DNA of 7,955 nt from an uncultured Bacteroidales bacterium. GTDB lineage: Bacteria > Bacteroidota > Bacteroidia > Bacteroidales > Paludibacteraceae. Made by a program: the position numbers and the translations under genes. Below, piece after piece: positions 1-7,180 of the stretch; the stretch's first letter is position 1, and each line of letters opens with the position of its first letter. The stretch is taken from positions 1 to 7,955 of the forward strand of contig CAMHEP010000069.1 of assembly GCA_946184195.1 (NCBI GenBank), read 5' to 3'. A model generated the notes under the pieces. That model was not told the origin of the DNA, searched no databases, and saw only the letters and a list, made by a program, of their open reading frames with translations.

Positions 1-3
1 CAT
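1..3 (-). CDS. Putative start codon of a SusD-like lipoprotein gene (partial, runs off the left edge)
   Basis: The complement of the first three bases is ATG, lying 27 bases after the SusC-like stop codon on the same strand. In Bacteroidota a susD-like gene follows susC directly in almost every case, usually within a few tens of bases, so this ATG is probably the start of the surface glycan-binding SusD partner. Only the start codon is visible; no protein sequence supports the call. The preceding bases are A-rich and carry no clear Shine-Dalgarno sequence, as is usual in this phylum. Confidence 0.4.
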
Positions 4-30
4 AATACTTTCAACTTTAAGATTAGACAC

Positions 31-3000
31 TTAGAAAGATATTTCCAAACCGCCCTGGAATGTACGTCCGACAGGGTAATTGGAGTTATATAGTCCGGCG
101 AGGGTGTTGGTGCCAGAGACGAGACTGACCTCGGGGTCCATGCCGGAGAACTTAGTAGCGGTGAAGAGGTTATCGGCAGTGAAATAGATGCGGCACTTTG
201 TCATCTTAGCTTTGCTAATCAGTTTCTGAGGGAAATCATAGCCGACCGTGATATTTCTTAGGCGGAAGAAACTGCCATCCTCCAGGTAGCGCGAGGATAC
301 AGCGTTGGAGTTAGACAAGTTGGCACTTACTGCCCTTGGGTGAGTGGCCTCATCCCCGGGTTTCTTCCAACGTGTCCATCCTTGTGCTGAAAGAGACATC
401 TGGTTAATATCGGTGTAAGCACCATCCGCATCCGTCATTTCTCGTGTTGCGTTATAAATCTTATTACCATAAGTAAAGTTGGTATTGACATGCAGGAAAA
501 TGCCGTTCCAACTAAGTTGGGTATTGAGACCACCAGAGAAGAGGGGACTGGCTTTACCTACCACATGGGCATAGGTGGCGTTATAGTCGCTGGTGGTAGT
601 TTTATTTCCTTGTGCATCCAGCACATAATCACCATCCTTATTCACCACATACCATAGCGGGTTACCATTTGCGGGATCAACGCCTGCCCACTCTTTCATG
701 TACCATGAATAGATATCCTGTCCTTCTTTGACCTGTTGGCTGACATTGATAGCCGTTTGAAGGAAGGGGACATTATCAGGTGTTTTGGTGACACGGTTTT
801 GATTGAAGCCGATATTGAATCCCACATCCCAACGCCATTTCTTCATATTGATAATATTCGCATCCAAGCGGAACTCTATACCGCGATTGCGTACGGAGCC
901 GGCGTTTTGCGTCACCTTAAAGAAGCCCGTTGACGGTGCCACAGGCACGTCAAGCAGCAGGTCTGTATTGTCCGTCTGATAGAGGTCAATAGACATGTCT
1001 ATACGCTTGATAAACGTGAGGTCAATACCGATGGCTGCCATATAGGCTGTTTCCCATCGTAAGTCGGGACTCGCCAGACGACTGGATGTAGCGGCTACGT
1101 TGTTCTGATACAAGTGGGCTAAATTATAAGTAGAAAGGTACTGATAGGGCGGTATGTTGTTATTACCAGTCAGACCATAGGAGGCACGCAACTTGAAGAA
1201 GGAGACGACCTTTTGGTCCTGCATGAAGGACTCGTTGGAGATGAGCCAGCTGGCAGCGAGAGAAGGGAAGTGTCCTAAGCGGTGATTGGGCGCGAAGTTG
1301 GAGCTTGCCTCGGTACGGTAGGTAGCGGTGATGAAATAGCGCTTAGCATAATCATAGCTTGCCTGAAGGAACACTGCCCATGAAGCACCCGGGATTTCGT
1401 AGCCTCCTACCGAGTAAGGAGCAGAAGCGTTCAGAGCATCGATACCATTCGGCATACCGACACCACCGGTAGATGTATATTCTGACTTCCAATAACCATA
1501 CTCAAAACCTGCCATGGCGTTAAAACTATGACCACCCCACTGATAACCACCTTTGAGAATATTGGTAGTTCCAAAGTTTCTACTTAATCCAACGCTTTCT
1601 CCCTTGTGACCTTTCTTAAACGTATCATGGTATGTACGACGGTCGGTATACTCGGAGGACTTATAGTAGCCGGTGCTGAACGTATTAGTAGTCGTGAAAT
1701 GCAGCCAGTCAGTGAAGTGTACGTTGAGTTGGAGTACACCCGAGAAATCAAAGTTGTTCGATTTGGCGTAGTTAAACTGAGCGGATTGGAGCGAGTTCCA
1801 AGTGGTATGGCTATACCAAGGCATCCCGTTATCCGAGCGCTTATTCTTGTCGATATAGACGTAATCGTTCGTTCTATTACCGGCAGCATCAAACGCGTAG
1901 GGGCAATCCCACGGCATCTTATAGAAAGCATCGTCCAGCATCATCCATGACGGTGCATAATCGACAGTAGATTTATTGAAATCCAGCTTCACGTTCATAT
2001 CCAGCCACTTGGCGATGTCAGCCTTCACTGCTGCATGTCCGGTAACCTTCTGCATTCCCGTACCTTTGAGTGTACCCTTCTCCCCGAAATAGTCGAGTGA
2101 GACATAATAGCCCACATGTTCGGAGCCGCCGCGAACTGCCACATTATAGTTATGAATTAAGCCGGTATGGAAGAACTCATTCTGCCAATTCCAATCTTGC
2201 TGTTTGATATAGTCTGCGTCGTCTTCATGAAGGGTAGTGAAAGTACCGGCATTCTCGAATAACGTCTGCTGGTAGTTCCACATTTCCATCGTGTTCATCA
2301 TCTTGAATCGCCCGAACAGCGCCTGTTTAGCGCCCACTTTGGCTTTGAGGTCGACGTGCACCTTGTCTCCTTTCTTACCGGACTTGGTGGTGACAACGAT
2401 GACGCCACCGGCAGCGGCAGCACCATATATACCGGTTGAACCGGCATCCTTGAGCACCGAAATAGTCTCCACATCGTTGGGGTTGAAACTGCCGCCCATC
2501 ACACCATCGACGACATAGACAGGATCGCTACCCGCCGTGATGGATCCTGTACCGCGGATACGTATCTGTGCCGCCTCGCCGGGTTGTCCACCCGCATTGG
2601 TGATTTGTACGCCAGCGACCTTACCTTGCAGCATATTACCCACATCGGAAGAGGTGACATCCGTCAGTTTCTCGGCATCTACGGTCACGACAGCGGAACT
2701 CAACTCTGCCTTTTTGACAGCCGAGTAACCGAGCGAGACCACCTCTTGCAACTCGGTAGCATCAAGCTCCAGTTGGATACGCATGTTCTTGGTAGCGGGA
2801 ACTTCAATGGTTTTGTAGCCGATATAAGAAATCTGCAGTACAGCCTTATCGGGCACGCTGATTGTGAAGTTTCCATCGAAATCAGTGACGGTTCCTGTGG
2901 TGGTACCCTTGACAAGGACACTGGCACCAATAAGCGGTTCCGACTCACCTGAGTCAAGAACTATACCTGTCACATTCATGTCGGCAAAAGCTGCCGTGAC

Positions 3001-3048
3001 AAACATGAGACTGAGAAGAAAGACTTGTATTCGTTTCATGGCTTTCAT
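31..3048 (-). CDS. SusC-like TonB-dependent outer-membrane transporter
   Basis: This is an outer-membrane 22-strand barrel transporter of the SusC/RagA family, which imports oligosaccharides with TonB energy and a SusD lid. The 1005-residue length is normal for the family. A signal peptide (about residues 4-22, ending AFA) is followed by a carboxypeptidase-regulatory-like domain (about 25-95), a TonB-box-like stretch ELQEVVSLGY (99-108), and a plug domain with the SusC signature VLKDAGSTGIYGAAAAGGV (198-216). The rest is barrel, ending in a terminal Phe typical of BAM substrates. There is no N-terminal STN domain, so direct signalling to an anti-sigma factor is unlikely. The ATG at 3048 overlaps the upstream stop as ATGA, which suggests coupled translation. 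A second ATG at 3039 (MKRIQVF) gives a cleaner signal peptide and is a real alternative. Substrate cannot be read from the sequence. Confidence 0.95.
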   Translation of the reverse strand: MKAMKRIQVFLLSLMFVTAAFADMNVTGIVLDSGESEPLIGASVLVKGTTTGTVTDFDGNFTISVPDKAVLQISYIGYKTIEVPATKNMRIQLELDATELQEVVSLGYSAVKKAELSSAVVTVDAEKLTDVTSSDVGNMLQGKVAGVQITNAGGQPGEAAQIRIRGTGSITAGSDPVYVVDGVMGGSFNPNDVETISVLKDAGSTGIYGAAAAGGVIVVTTKSGKKGDKVHVDLKAKVGAKQALFGRFKMMNTMEMWNYQQTLFENAGTFTTLHEDDADYIKQQDWNWQNEFFHTGLIHNYNVAVRGGSEHVGYYVSLDYFGEKGTLKGTGMQKVTGHAAVKADIAKWLDMNVKLDFNKSTVDYAPSWMMLDDAFYKMPWDCPYAFDAAGNRTNDYVYIDKNKRSDNGMPWYSHTTWNSLQSAQFNYAKSNNFDFSGVLQLNVHFTDWLHFTTTNTFSTGYYKSSEYTDRRTYHDTFKKGHKGESVGLSRNFGTTNILKGGYQWGGHSFNAMAGFEYGYWKSEYTSTGGVGMPNGIDALNASAPYSVGGYEIPGASWAVFLQASYDYAKRYFITATYRTEASSNFAPNHRLGHFPSLAASWLISNESFMQDQKVVSFFKLRASYGLTGNNNIPPYQYLSTYNLAHLYQNNVAATSSRLASPDLRWETAYMAAIGIDLTFIKRIDMSIDLYQTDNTDLLLDVPVAPSTGFFKVTQNAGSVRNRGIEFRLDANIINMKKWRWDVGFNIGFNQNRVTKTPDNVPFLQTAINVSQQVKEGQDIYSWYMKEWAGVDPANGNPLWYVVNKDGDYVLDAQGNKTTTSDYNATYAHVVGKASPLFSGGLNTQLSWNGIFLHVNTNFTYGNKIYNATREMTDADGAYTDINQMSLSAQGWTRWKKPGDEATHPRAVSANLSNSNAVSSRYLEDGSFFRLRNITVGYDFPQKLISKAKMTKCRIYFTADNLFTATKFSGMDPEVSLVSGTNTLAGLYNSNYPVGRTFQGGLEISF

Positions 3049-4928
3049 TTATTAGGTATTAGCTGAATGAGATAGTTTCTATCAAAAGCGGCGTGTATGA
3101 CGGGATCGGCGCCGTTGACGACATATGTTCGCGGCTGCTTAGTCGTATATTCAACGGCAGTGTATATTGTAGCAGGATCGAGCCCACGCAGTTGCAGCGT
3201 TCCGTCAAAAGCCGGCATTCCCGGGTCAAGATAGAATGCAAAATAAAGTGCATTATTTTGTCTGATAACATGTGCCTCAGGATAGTCATATCCCCAAGTA
3301 TATAAATTAAGGTATTCACCCCGTGCGAGGTTATGCTCCTTATAAATCCCCATCCAGTGCCGAATGAGTGCTTCCTTTTCCGGAGTCAGTTTAAATGGTC
3401 CCTCTGTCCAATCAGGATTATCTTCCGGATAGGTAAACTTGGTTCCGATGACCGAACCCGTACCTATTTGCGAGGCGAAATCATCTCCGCCATCGGTCAG
3501 TTCCACATGGTCGCCATAGTAGGCGAGAGAGGGTGCCATCGCCGCATAAGCCTTGCGTTTCATACGCACTTGTCGGGACGACATCGGGTCAGAAGCCACC
3601 GCTTGGTTGATATGCTGCAAGAGCCAATAATTGACCGCACAGCCACAAGGGCAGACCTGCACGACAGCATCCTGCTTATATTGCCGTGCTTGCCGGTATA
3701 CTTTACCGAAATAGGTATGCATCTGTTCGGGGGCCTGCCAAGGATTCTCCAACGTTGCTGATTCGCCATAATCAGGCATACAGCAGTTGAGATGCTGACC
3801 ATCAATCTTCAGTCCATCGAAGTTCCAACGCTGCATAAACATCTGCAAGAGGTCCGCCGTATATTGGTCTGTCACCTCGCTGACGGGTGACAGGTACCAA
3901 CTATCCCACCATGTAATGAACTCAGGAGCCCATTCTTTGGTGCGCAGCAATATCTCCGGATGTTGCTTAAGAATCTGTGTCCCAGGGTCAGCCGCCAGCG
4001 GTGCCCACCATAGTTTGGCTTTCATGCCTCGACGGTGTATCTCATCAGTGATATGACGCATGTCGGCGTCGCCACCGGGGAAATATGCGTTCGTATTCCA
4101 ATCCCCTTCAGCAATCTGATAACCATCGTCAACATCCACCCAACGGAATCCCAGTTCCGCTACCTTGTCGAGCGTACCCAAGACCATGTCCATCTTGAAC
4201 GGTCGTCCATATCCCCAAGCGCACCAAACAGGTTCGAAAGCCTCAGGTTCGGAGGGTTGCAGGGTTATACCCTCATGCTGCTGCATGTAGGTAGAGAAGA
4301 CGCGTAGCGCATTGAAGTAATCGCCTTCATGTTTGAGTCGGAATGCCTTTAGACAACGGAGCGTGTCCCCCGTGTTGAGTTGCACGGGTTCCGGTAAGTC
4401 GTACCGAAGTGCCATTGTCACGCATTGACCGTAGCGTTTCCATTCTACGGGCATAGAGATCATCTTCAACACGGGCTCGAAGATGCCGATAGCCATGCCT
4501 CCGTCCCGTTGCCAAAGATCCACCATCGGTATGCCACCGCCATAGTCGCAGTTGTTCATGCCGAGGTAGTTTGTTTTGGCAAAGCCTGGGGTGACAGGTA
4601 GTACCCAGTCCAGTCGCTCTGAAGTGGATGAGGGCTGCAATGACCACACGACCGTATCGTGTGCCTCCAAGGCGGTGCGGCATAACTCATAAGCATGCAC
4701 GGTAACGGGCTTGCCATGGTTCACAAAATAAGTCTCGATAATCTCCAGTCCCGAGAACTCATCGGAGGGGATGACGGTCTGATGGCGGGTGACATTCAGT
4801 CCGTTATGACGATACGGAAAAGTGTTCATGTCCGCCTCGGCACAAATCAGCCGCTCCGTGTCCAATTTCGGCGCACATGCCGCCATCACCGCCGAAATAC
4901 ATAGAATATATAGAATATGCTTTTTCAT
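3045..4928 (-). CDS. Secreted lipoprotein glycoside hydrolase, clan GH-D (GH36/GH27 alpha-galactosidase-like)
   Basis: This is a probable exo-acting alpha-glycosidase, most like alpha-galactosidases, with 627 residues from the ATG at 4928. That start places a lipoprotein signal (MKKHILYILCISAVMAAC, Cys18) at the N-terminus; the ATG at 4949 adds seven residues before it and is less likely. An N-terminal beta-sandwich (about 25-225) precedes a TIM barrel (about 230-545) and a C-terminal beta domain. Barrel landmarks fit GH-D: DVDDGYQ with GDW (265-277), IHRRGMKAKLWWAP (297-310), and DGLKID (371-376), where Asp376 is the likely nucleophile of the K-x-D motif. SDPMSSRQVR (446-455) follows, with Asp447 the likely acid/base. 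The residues after the nucleophile (KIDGQ) differ from the classical KWDMN of GH36 and KYDNC of GH27, so the substrate may not be plain alpha-galactosides. It sits 59 bases after the amidohydrolase gene and overlaps susC by four bases. Confidence 0.85.
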   Translation of the reverse strand: MKKHILYILCISAVMAACAPKLDTERLICAEADMNTFPYRHNGLNVTRHQTVIPSDEFSGLEIIETYFVNHGKPVTVHAYELCRTALEAHDTVVWSLQPSSTSERLDWVLPVTPGFAKTNYLGMNNCDYGGGIPMVDLWQRDGGMAIGIFEPVLKMISMPVEWKRYGQCVTMALRYDLPEPVQLNTGDTLRCLKAFRLKHEGDYFNALRVFSTYMQQHEGITLQPSEPEAFEPVWCAWGYGRPFKMDMVLGTLDKVAELGFRWVDVDDGYQIAEGDWNTNAYFPGGDADMRHITDEIHRRGMKAKLWWAPLAADPGTQILKQHPEILLRTKEWAPEFITWWDSWYLSPVSEVTDQYTADLLQMFMQRWNFDGLKIDGQHLNCCMPDYGESATLENPWQAPEQMHTYFGKVYRQARQYKQDAVVQVCPCGCAVNYWLLQHINQAVASDPMSSRQVRMKRKAYAAMAPSLAYYGDHVELTDGGDDFASQIGTGSVIGTKFTYPEDNPDWTEGPFKLTPEKEALIRHWMGIYKEHNLARGEYLNLYTWGYDYPEAHVIRQNNALYFAFYLDPGMPAFDGTLQLRGLDPATIYTAVEYTTKQPRTYVVNGADPVIHAAFDRNYLIQLIPNK

Positions 4929-4987
4929 AAGAATGGCAAAAATACCCAATGAACAAATGAATAAACGGTAAATGTTTAAATAACAAA

Positions 4988-6088
4988 CTATTTATACTCC
5001 GTCAGAATGCGTTCTGCATTATCGTGATAAATCTTCTTGAGTACCTCATCGGGCAGGTTGAAGGCGGAGAGAGCCCAATGGTAGTTATACTCAGGCACAT
5101 AGAAATGCTCATCGTTAGTTTCAAGCACGCGGAAGATGTTGTGGTACATCTCGGCATCCATGCCGTTATCGGTGCCGAAGAGGACACGATCTTGATATTT
5201 AATAAGGAAATCGCGTGTAGCTCGTGGTGTATGCGCCGACTCCGCGACTCGAGCAGCGATATCTACGTACATATTGGGATATCTGTCCAGCATAGCAGCC
5301 AAGCGCGGCAGGTCGTGGTTCATATTGAGATAATGGCATGCGATAAAGATAGTCGAAGGGTTGTCTCGCACGGCATTCTCGAAAGTGTTCACCAACCCAT
5401 AGTAGCCCATGCAACGGGTTGTATCGACATGCCAAGGCGCCGCATTGGGCAGTCCGTCATTCGTCTCATCCATAGGCAGATACATCCAGATAGGTTCACC
5501 GATATGGATACTAACCGGCATCTTTAGTTCGGCGCATTTAGCGAGCAGCGGTTTTACTCGCGAATCATCTATATGTATGCCCTTCCCTTCCACAGGACGT
5601 GCATAGAGATCTCCCTCTCCCTTATCACCCAATTCACCGATACCGACGGCTCCCATCTCATGGTAGCGCTCCAAGGTCTGCAAGGAACGCTCCAATCCCT
5701 CGGGCGTATCGATGTCGGTATAGTCAAAACAACACCATAGGCGGAAACGCTCTTTATAGGGAGCATATGCTTTCACCACTTCCTCAAAGGGGCGTCCTAT
5801 CCACGAGCAGTGCATGATGGCAGTATGTTCCACACCCACCCGGTCCATCACCTGAATCCACCCGGCTATCTCCTCATCGCTGACGGGATAGTCGTGAGAG
5901 TGCATATCTATGACGGGGAACTTTGCCCGCTCAATATGCGTGACGGGGATATTGTTGACTACATCGGGAAAATAGTCCTTAACCAATACGCAGTCCGCCT
6001 TGGCTGAGGCATTACCGTTTGTGTCAGTTTGCCTGCAAGCACAAAGCAATAGTGCAGGTATTAGGGTTATCCATAAAAAATGTTTCAT
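4988..6088 (-). CDS. Amidohydrolase-superfamily lipoprotein (metal-dependent TIM-barrel hydrolase, Amidohydro_2-like)
   Basis: This predicted metal-dependent hydrolase has 366 residues from the ATG at 6088. The start is set by a lipoprotein signal (MKHFLWITLIPALLLCAC, Cys18) and by a promoter at 6112-6143; longer in-frame starts would lie at or upstream of that promoter. Superfamily landmarks are VIDMHSHDY with the HxH metal pair (His63, His65), GIGELGDKG (150-156) with a possible ligand Glu152, SIHIGEP (His195), ACHY (His252), FGTDNG (Asp307, the conserved catalytic Asp), and the closing NAERIL. These fit the Amidohydro_2 (PF04909) branch, which includes sugar lactonases, decarboxylases and other hydrolases. 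It is first in an operon with a GH-D hydrolase and SusC. Lactone, ester or amide cleavage on the imported glycan is an inference; the reaction cannot be assigned. A membrane-anchored, exported member is less usual, as most characterised ones are cytoplasmic. Confidence 0.85.
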   Translation of the reverse strand: MKHFLWITLIPALLLCACRQTDTNGNASAKADCVLVKDYFPDVVNNIPVTHIERAKFPVIDMHSHDYPVSDEEIAGWIQVMDRVGVEHTAIMHCSWIGRPFEEVVKAYAPYKERFRLWCCFDYTDIDTPEGLERSLQTLERYHEMGAVGIGELGDKGEGDLYARPVEGKGIHIDDSRVKPLLAKCAELKMPVSIHIGEPIWMYLPMDETNDGLPNAAPWHVDTTRCMGYYGLVNTFENAVRDNPSTIFIACHYLNMNHDLPRLAAMLDRYPNMYVDIAARVAESAHTPRATRDFLIKYQDRVLFGTDNGMDAEMYHNIFRVLETNDEHFYVPEYNYHWALSAFNLPDEVLKKIYHDNAERILTEYK

Positions 6089-6111
6089 AGTATTTCTTAT
6101 TTTTCGGCACA

Positions 6112-6143
6112 CAAAGGTATTATTTTTAGAAAAAATAACCAAA
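6112..6143 (-). promoter_or_regulatory. Bacteroidota-type promoter for the leftward operon
   Basis: Reading the minus strand, TTTG (6143-6140) is followed after exactly 20 bases by TACCTTTG (6119-6112). This matches the primary-sigma consensus of Bacteroidota, a -33 TTTG and a -7 TAnnTTTG. Transcription would start a few bases downstream, near 6105-6108, giving a leader of about 20 bases before the ATG at 6088. It should drive the amidohydrolase, glycoside hydrolase and susC genes. No other well-spaced promoter is visible within the operon. Confidence 0.75.
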
Positions 6144-6147
6144 TAAT

Positions 6148-6173
6148 CAAAACATGCTCTATAGCATATTTTG
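6148..6173. promoter_or_regulatory. 26-bp imperfect inverted repeat, candidate operator
   Basis: Two 11-base arms, CAAAACATGCT (6148-6158) and AGCATATTTTG (6163-6173), are reverse complements except for one position (C6153 against A6168), around a four-base centre CTAT. The dyad begins four bases upstream of the -33 element of the operon promoter and is centred near -54 from the inferred start. This spacing suits a bound regulator, perhaps an activator or the neighbouring DeoR protein. Which protein binds is not shown by the sequence. Confidence 0.5.
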
Positions 6174-6235
6174 TTTATATTATCCATAAATATATCATAA
6201 TCAGACAGTTACAGTGATTGGATTTTAATTTAAGT

Positions 6236-6269
6236 ATATTTCGTAATATTTCGAAAAGAGGAAGCGAAA
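6236..6269. promoter_or_regulatory. Cluster of TTTCG elements upstream of the deoR-type promoter, candidate operator
   Basis: ATATTTCG occurs twice in the same orientation, at 6236-6243 and 6246-6253, with a 10-base period, about one helical turn. The second copy forms the palindrome TTTCGAAA (6249-6256), and a further inverted CGAAA lies at 6265-6269. Another CGAAA is found at 6288-6292, inside the promoter spacer, and a TTTCG at 6102-6106 next to the operon start site. Repeated short elements of this kind are compatible with a DeoR-family autoregulatory operator. The region is AT-rich, so part of the pattern could be chance. Confidence 0.35.
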
Positions 6270-6276
6270 CTTTTTA

Positions 6277-6308
6277 TTTGCCAATTCCGAAAATAAGTTG
6301 TATATTTG
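6277..6308 (+). promoter_or_regulatory. Bacteroidota-type promoter for the DeoR-family regulator
   Basis: TTTG at 6277-6280 and TATATTTG at 6301-6308 are separated by 20 bases. They match the -33 TTTG and -7 TAnnTTTG consensus with the same spacing as the divergent operon promoter. The inferred start near 6313-6316 leaves a leader of about 20-24 bases before the ATG at 6337. It also rules out the in-frame TTG at 6298, which would lie upstream of the transcript. Confidence 0.75.
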
Positions 6309-6336
6309 CAACTTGAAAAATAAGACATCAACGACC

Positions 6337-7113
6337 ATGAACACCTCATCAGCTAAAGAACGTAGAGCGCTCATAATGCGCTTATTAGAGCAAAAACAGG
6401 AAGTGCAGGTTAGCGATTTGAGTCGTGAGACCGGCATTTCGGAAGTAACTATTCGCAAGGACCTGACTCTCTTGCAGAGCCGCAATCTACTGATACGTAC
6501 TCGCGGCGGAGCAATGCGTTGTCCTGTTGATAACCAGAACGAAGATACTCCCATAGCGCGAAAGCGTATGTTTAATTTCAAGGAAAAAGAACGTATCGGC
6601 ATTGAGGCGACGAAACTCATCAAGGACGGAGACCATATCTTTCTGGACTCAGGGACAACGACCATGGAGATAGCCAAACATTTGAATAAATTTCATGACC
6701 TGCATATCCTGACCAACGCCATGAACATAGCCACCGAACTCATGTCTTATAAGCGTTTTGAGGTGGTGTTATTGGGAGGTCATGTCCGCGTGAGCAGCCA
6801 TTCCACAGTGGGTTCAATAGCTATCTCGGTGCTGAGGAATTTCCGGCAATACAAGTTGTTTTTGGGCGTCGACTCGTTCTCACTGGACAACGGTATCTCA
6901 ACGCCCAGCATGGAGGAAGCACTATTGAATCAAGTGATGATTCAACAGGCAGAGCAGGTGATTGCGGTGTTTGACTCGTCCAAGTTTAATAAGCGCAGTT
7001 TTGTACATATAGCCGATGCTGAAGAGATAGACTGTATCATCACCGACAACGCTATACCGACCGGTATGATAAGCAAGCTAAAGGAGATAGGGATAGAGGT
7101 CAGAGTGGTATAG
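6337..7113 (+). CDS. DeoR-family transcriptional regulator
   Basis: This 258-residue DNA-binding regulator has the normal length for the DeoR family, whose members mostly repress sugar catabolism genes and respond to phosphorylated sugars. An N-terminal winged helix-turn-helix (about 8-60; ETGISEVTIRKDL is the helix-turn-helix, with RTRGGAM in the wing region) is followed by a DeoR C-terminal sensor domain. That domain shows DSGTTT (104-109, the phosphosugar-site loop), LTNAMN (125-130), LLGG (145-148), LGVDSF (176-181), DSSKF (213-217) and CIITD (233-237). All expected family motifs are present, so it appears functional. It is transcribed divergently from the PUL-like operon across a 248-bp region with both promoters and candidate operators, which makes that operon its most likely target. 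Effector identity is unknown. The ATG at 6337 is chosen over an upstream TTG because of the promoter position and the family N-terminus. Confidence 0.93.
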   Translation: MNTSSAKERRALIMRLLEQKQEVQVSDLSRETGISEVTIRKDLTLLQSRNLLIRTRGGAMRCPVDNQNEDTPIARKRMFNFKEKERIGIEATKLIKDGDHIFLDSGTTTMEIAKHLNKFHDLHILTNAMNIATELMSYKRFEVVLLGGHVRVSSHSTVGSIAISVLRNFRQYKLFLGVDSFSLDNGISTPSMEEALLNQVMIQQAEQVIAVFDSSKFNKRSFVHIADAEEIDCIITDNAIPTGMISKLKEIGIEVRVV

Positions 7114-7142
7114 GGACTCCACACCGGAACGATGTAGGAAAG

Positions 7143-7180
7143 AACACAACAGCCCGTCCATATCAGCGGGCTGTTGTGTT
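7143..7180. terminator. Strong hairpin between convergent genes, probable bidirectional terminator
   Basis: Perfect 14-base arms, AACACAACAGCCCG (7143-7156) and CGGGCTGTTGTGTT (7167-7180), enclose a 10-base loop. It lies 29 bases after the deoR-type stop codon and 44 bases past the stop of the convergent gene. There is no long T-run on the plus strand; the stem itself ends in TTGTGTT. On the minus strand the stem is followed by only a short T-stretch. The position between two convergent genes favours termination in both directions. Confidence 0.85.

Noticed and set aside
1606..1950. 114-residue plus-strand open frame, and an overlapping minus-strand frame at 1584-1931
   Set aside because: Both lie inside the SusC-like gene in other frames, show no recognisable domain, and have no promoter. 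They are shadows of a conserved coding region.
4937..4944. TATTTTTG on the minus strand, matching the -7 promoter consensus before the glycosidase gene
   Set aside because: No TTTG lies at the required distance upstream, and the start would fall at or next to the ATG. The run is A-rich and likely chance.
5024..5527. 167-residue plus-strand open frame opposite the amidohydrolase gene
   Set aside because: The true gene on the other strand has a full set of family motifs; this frame has none and looks like an antisense shadow.
6089..6187. 33-residue N-terminal extension of the amidohydrolase
   Set aside because: It would place a lipoprotein signal in the middle of the protein, and most of it lies upstream of the inferred transcription start.
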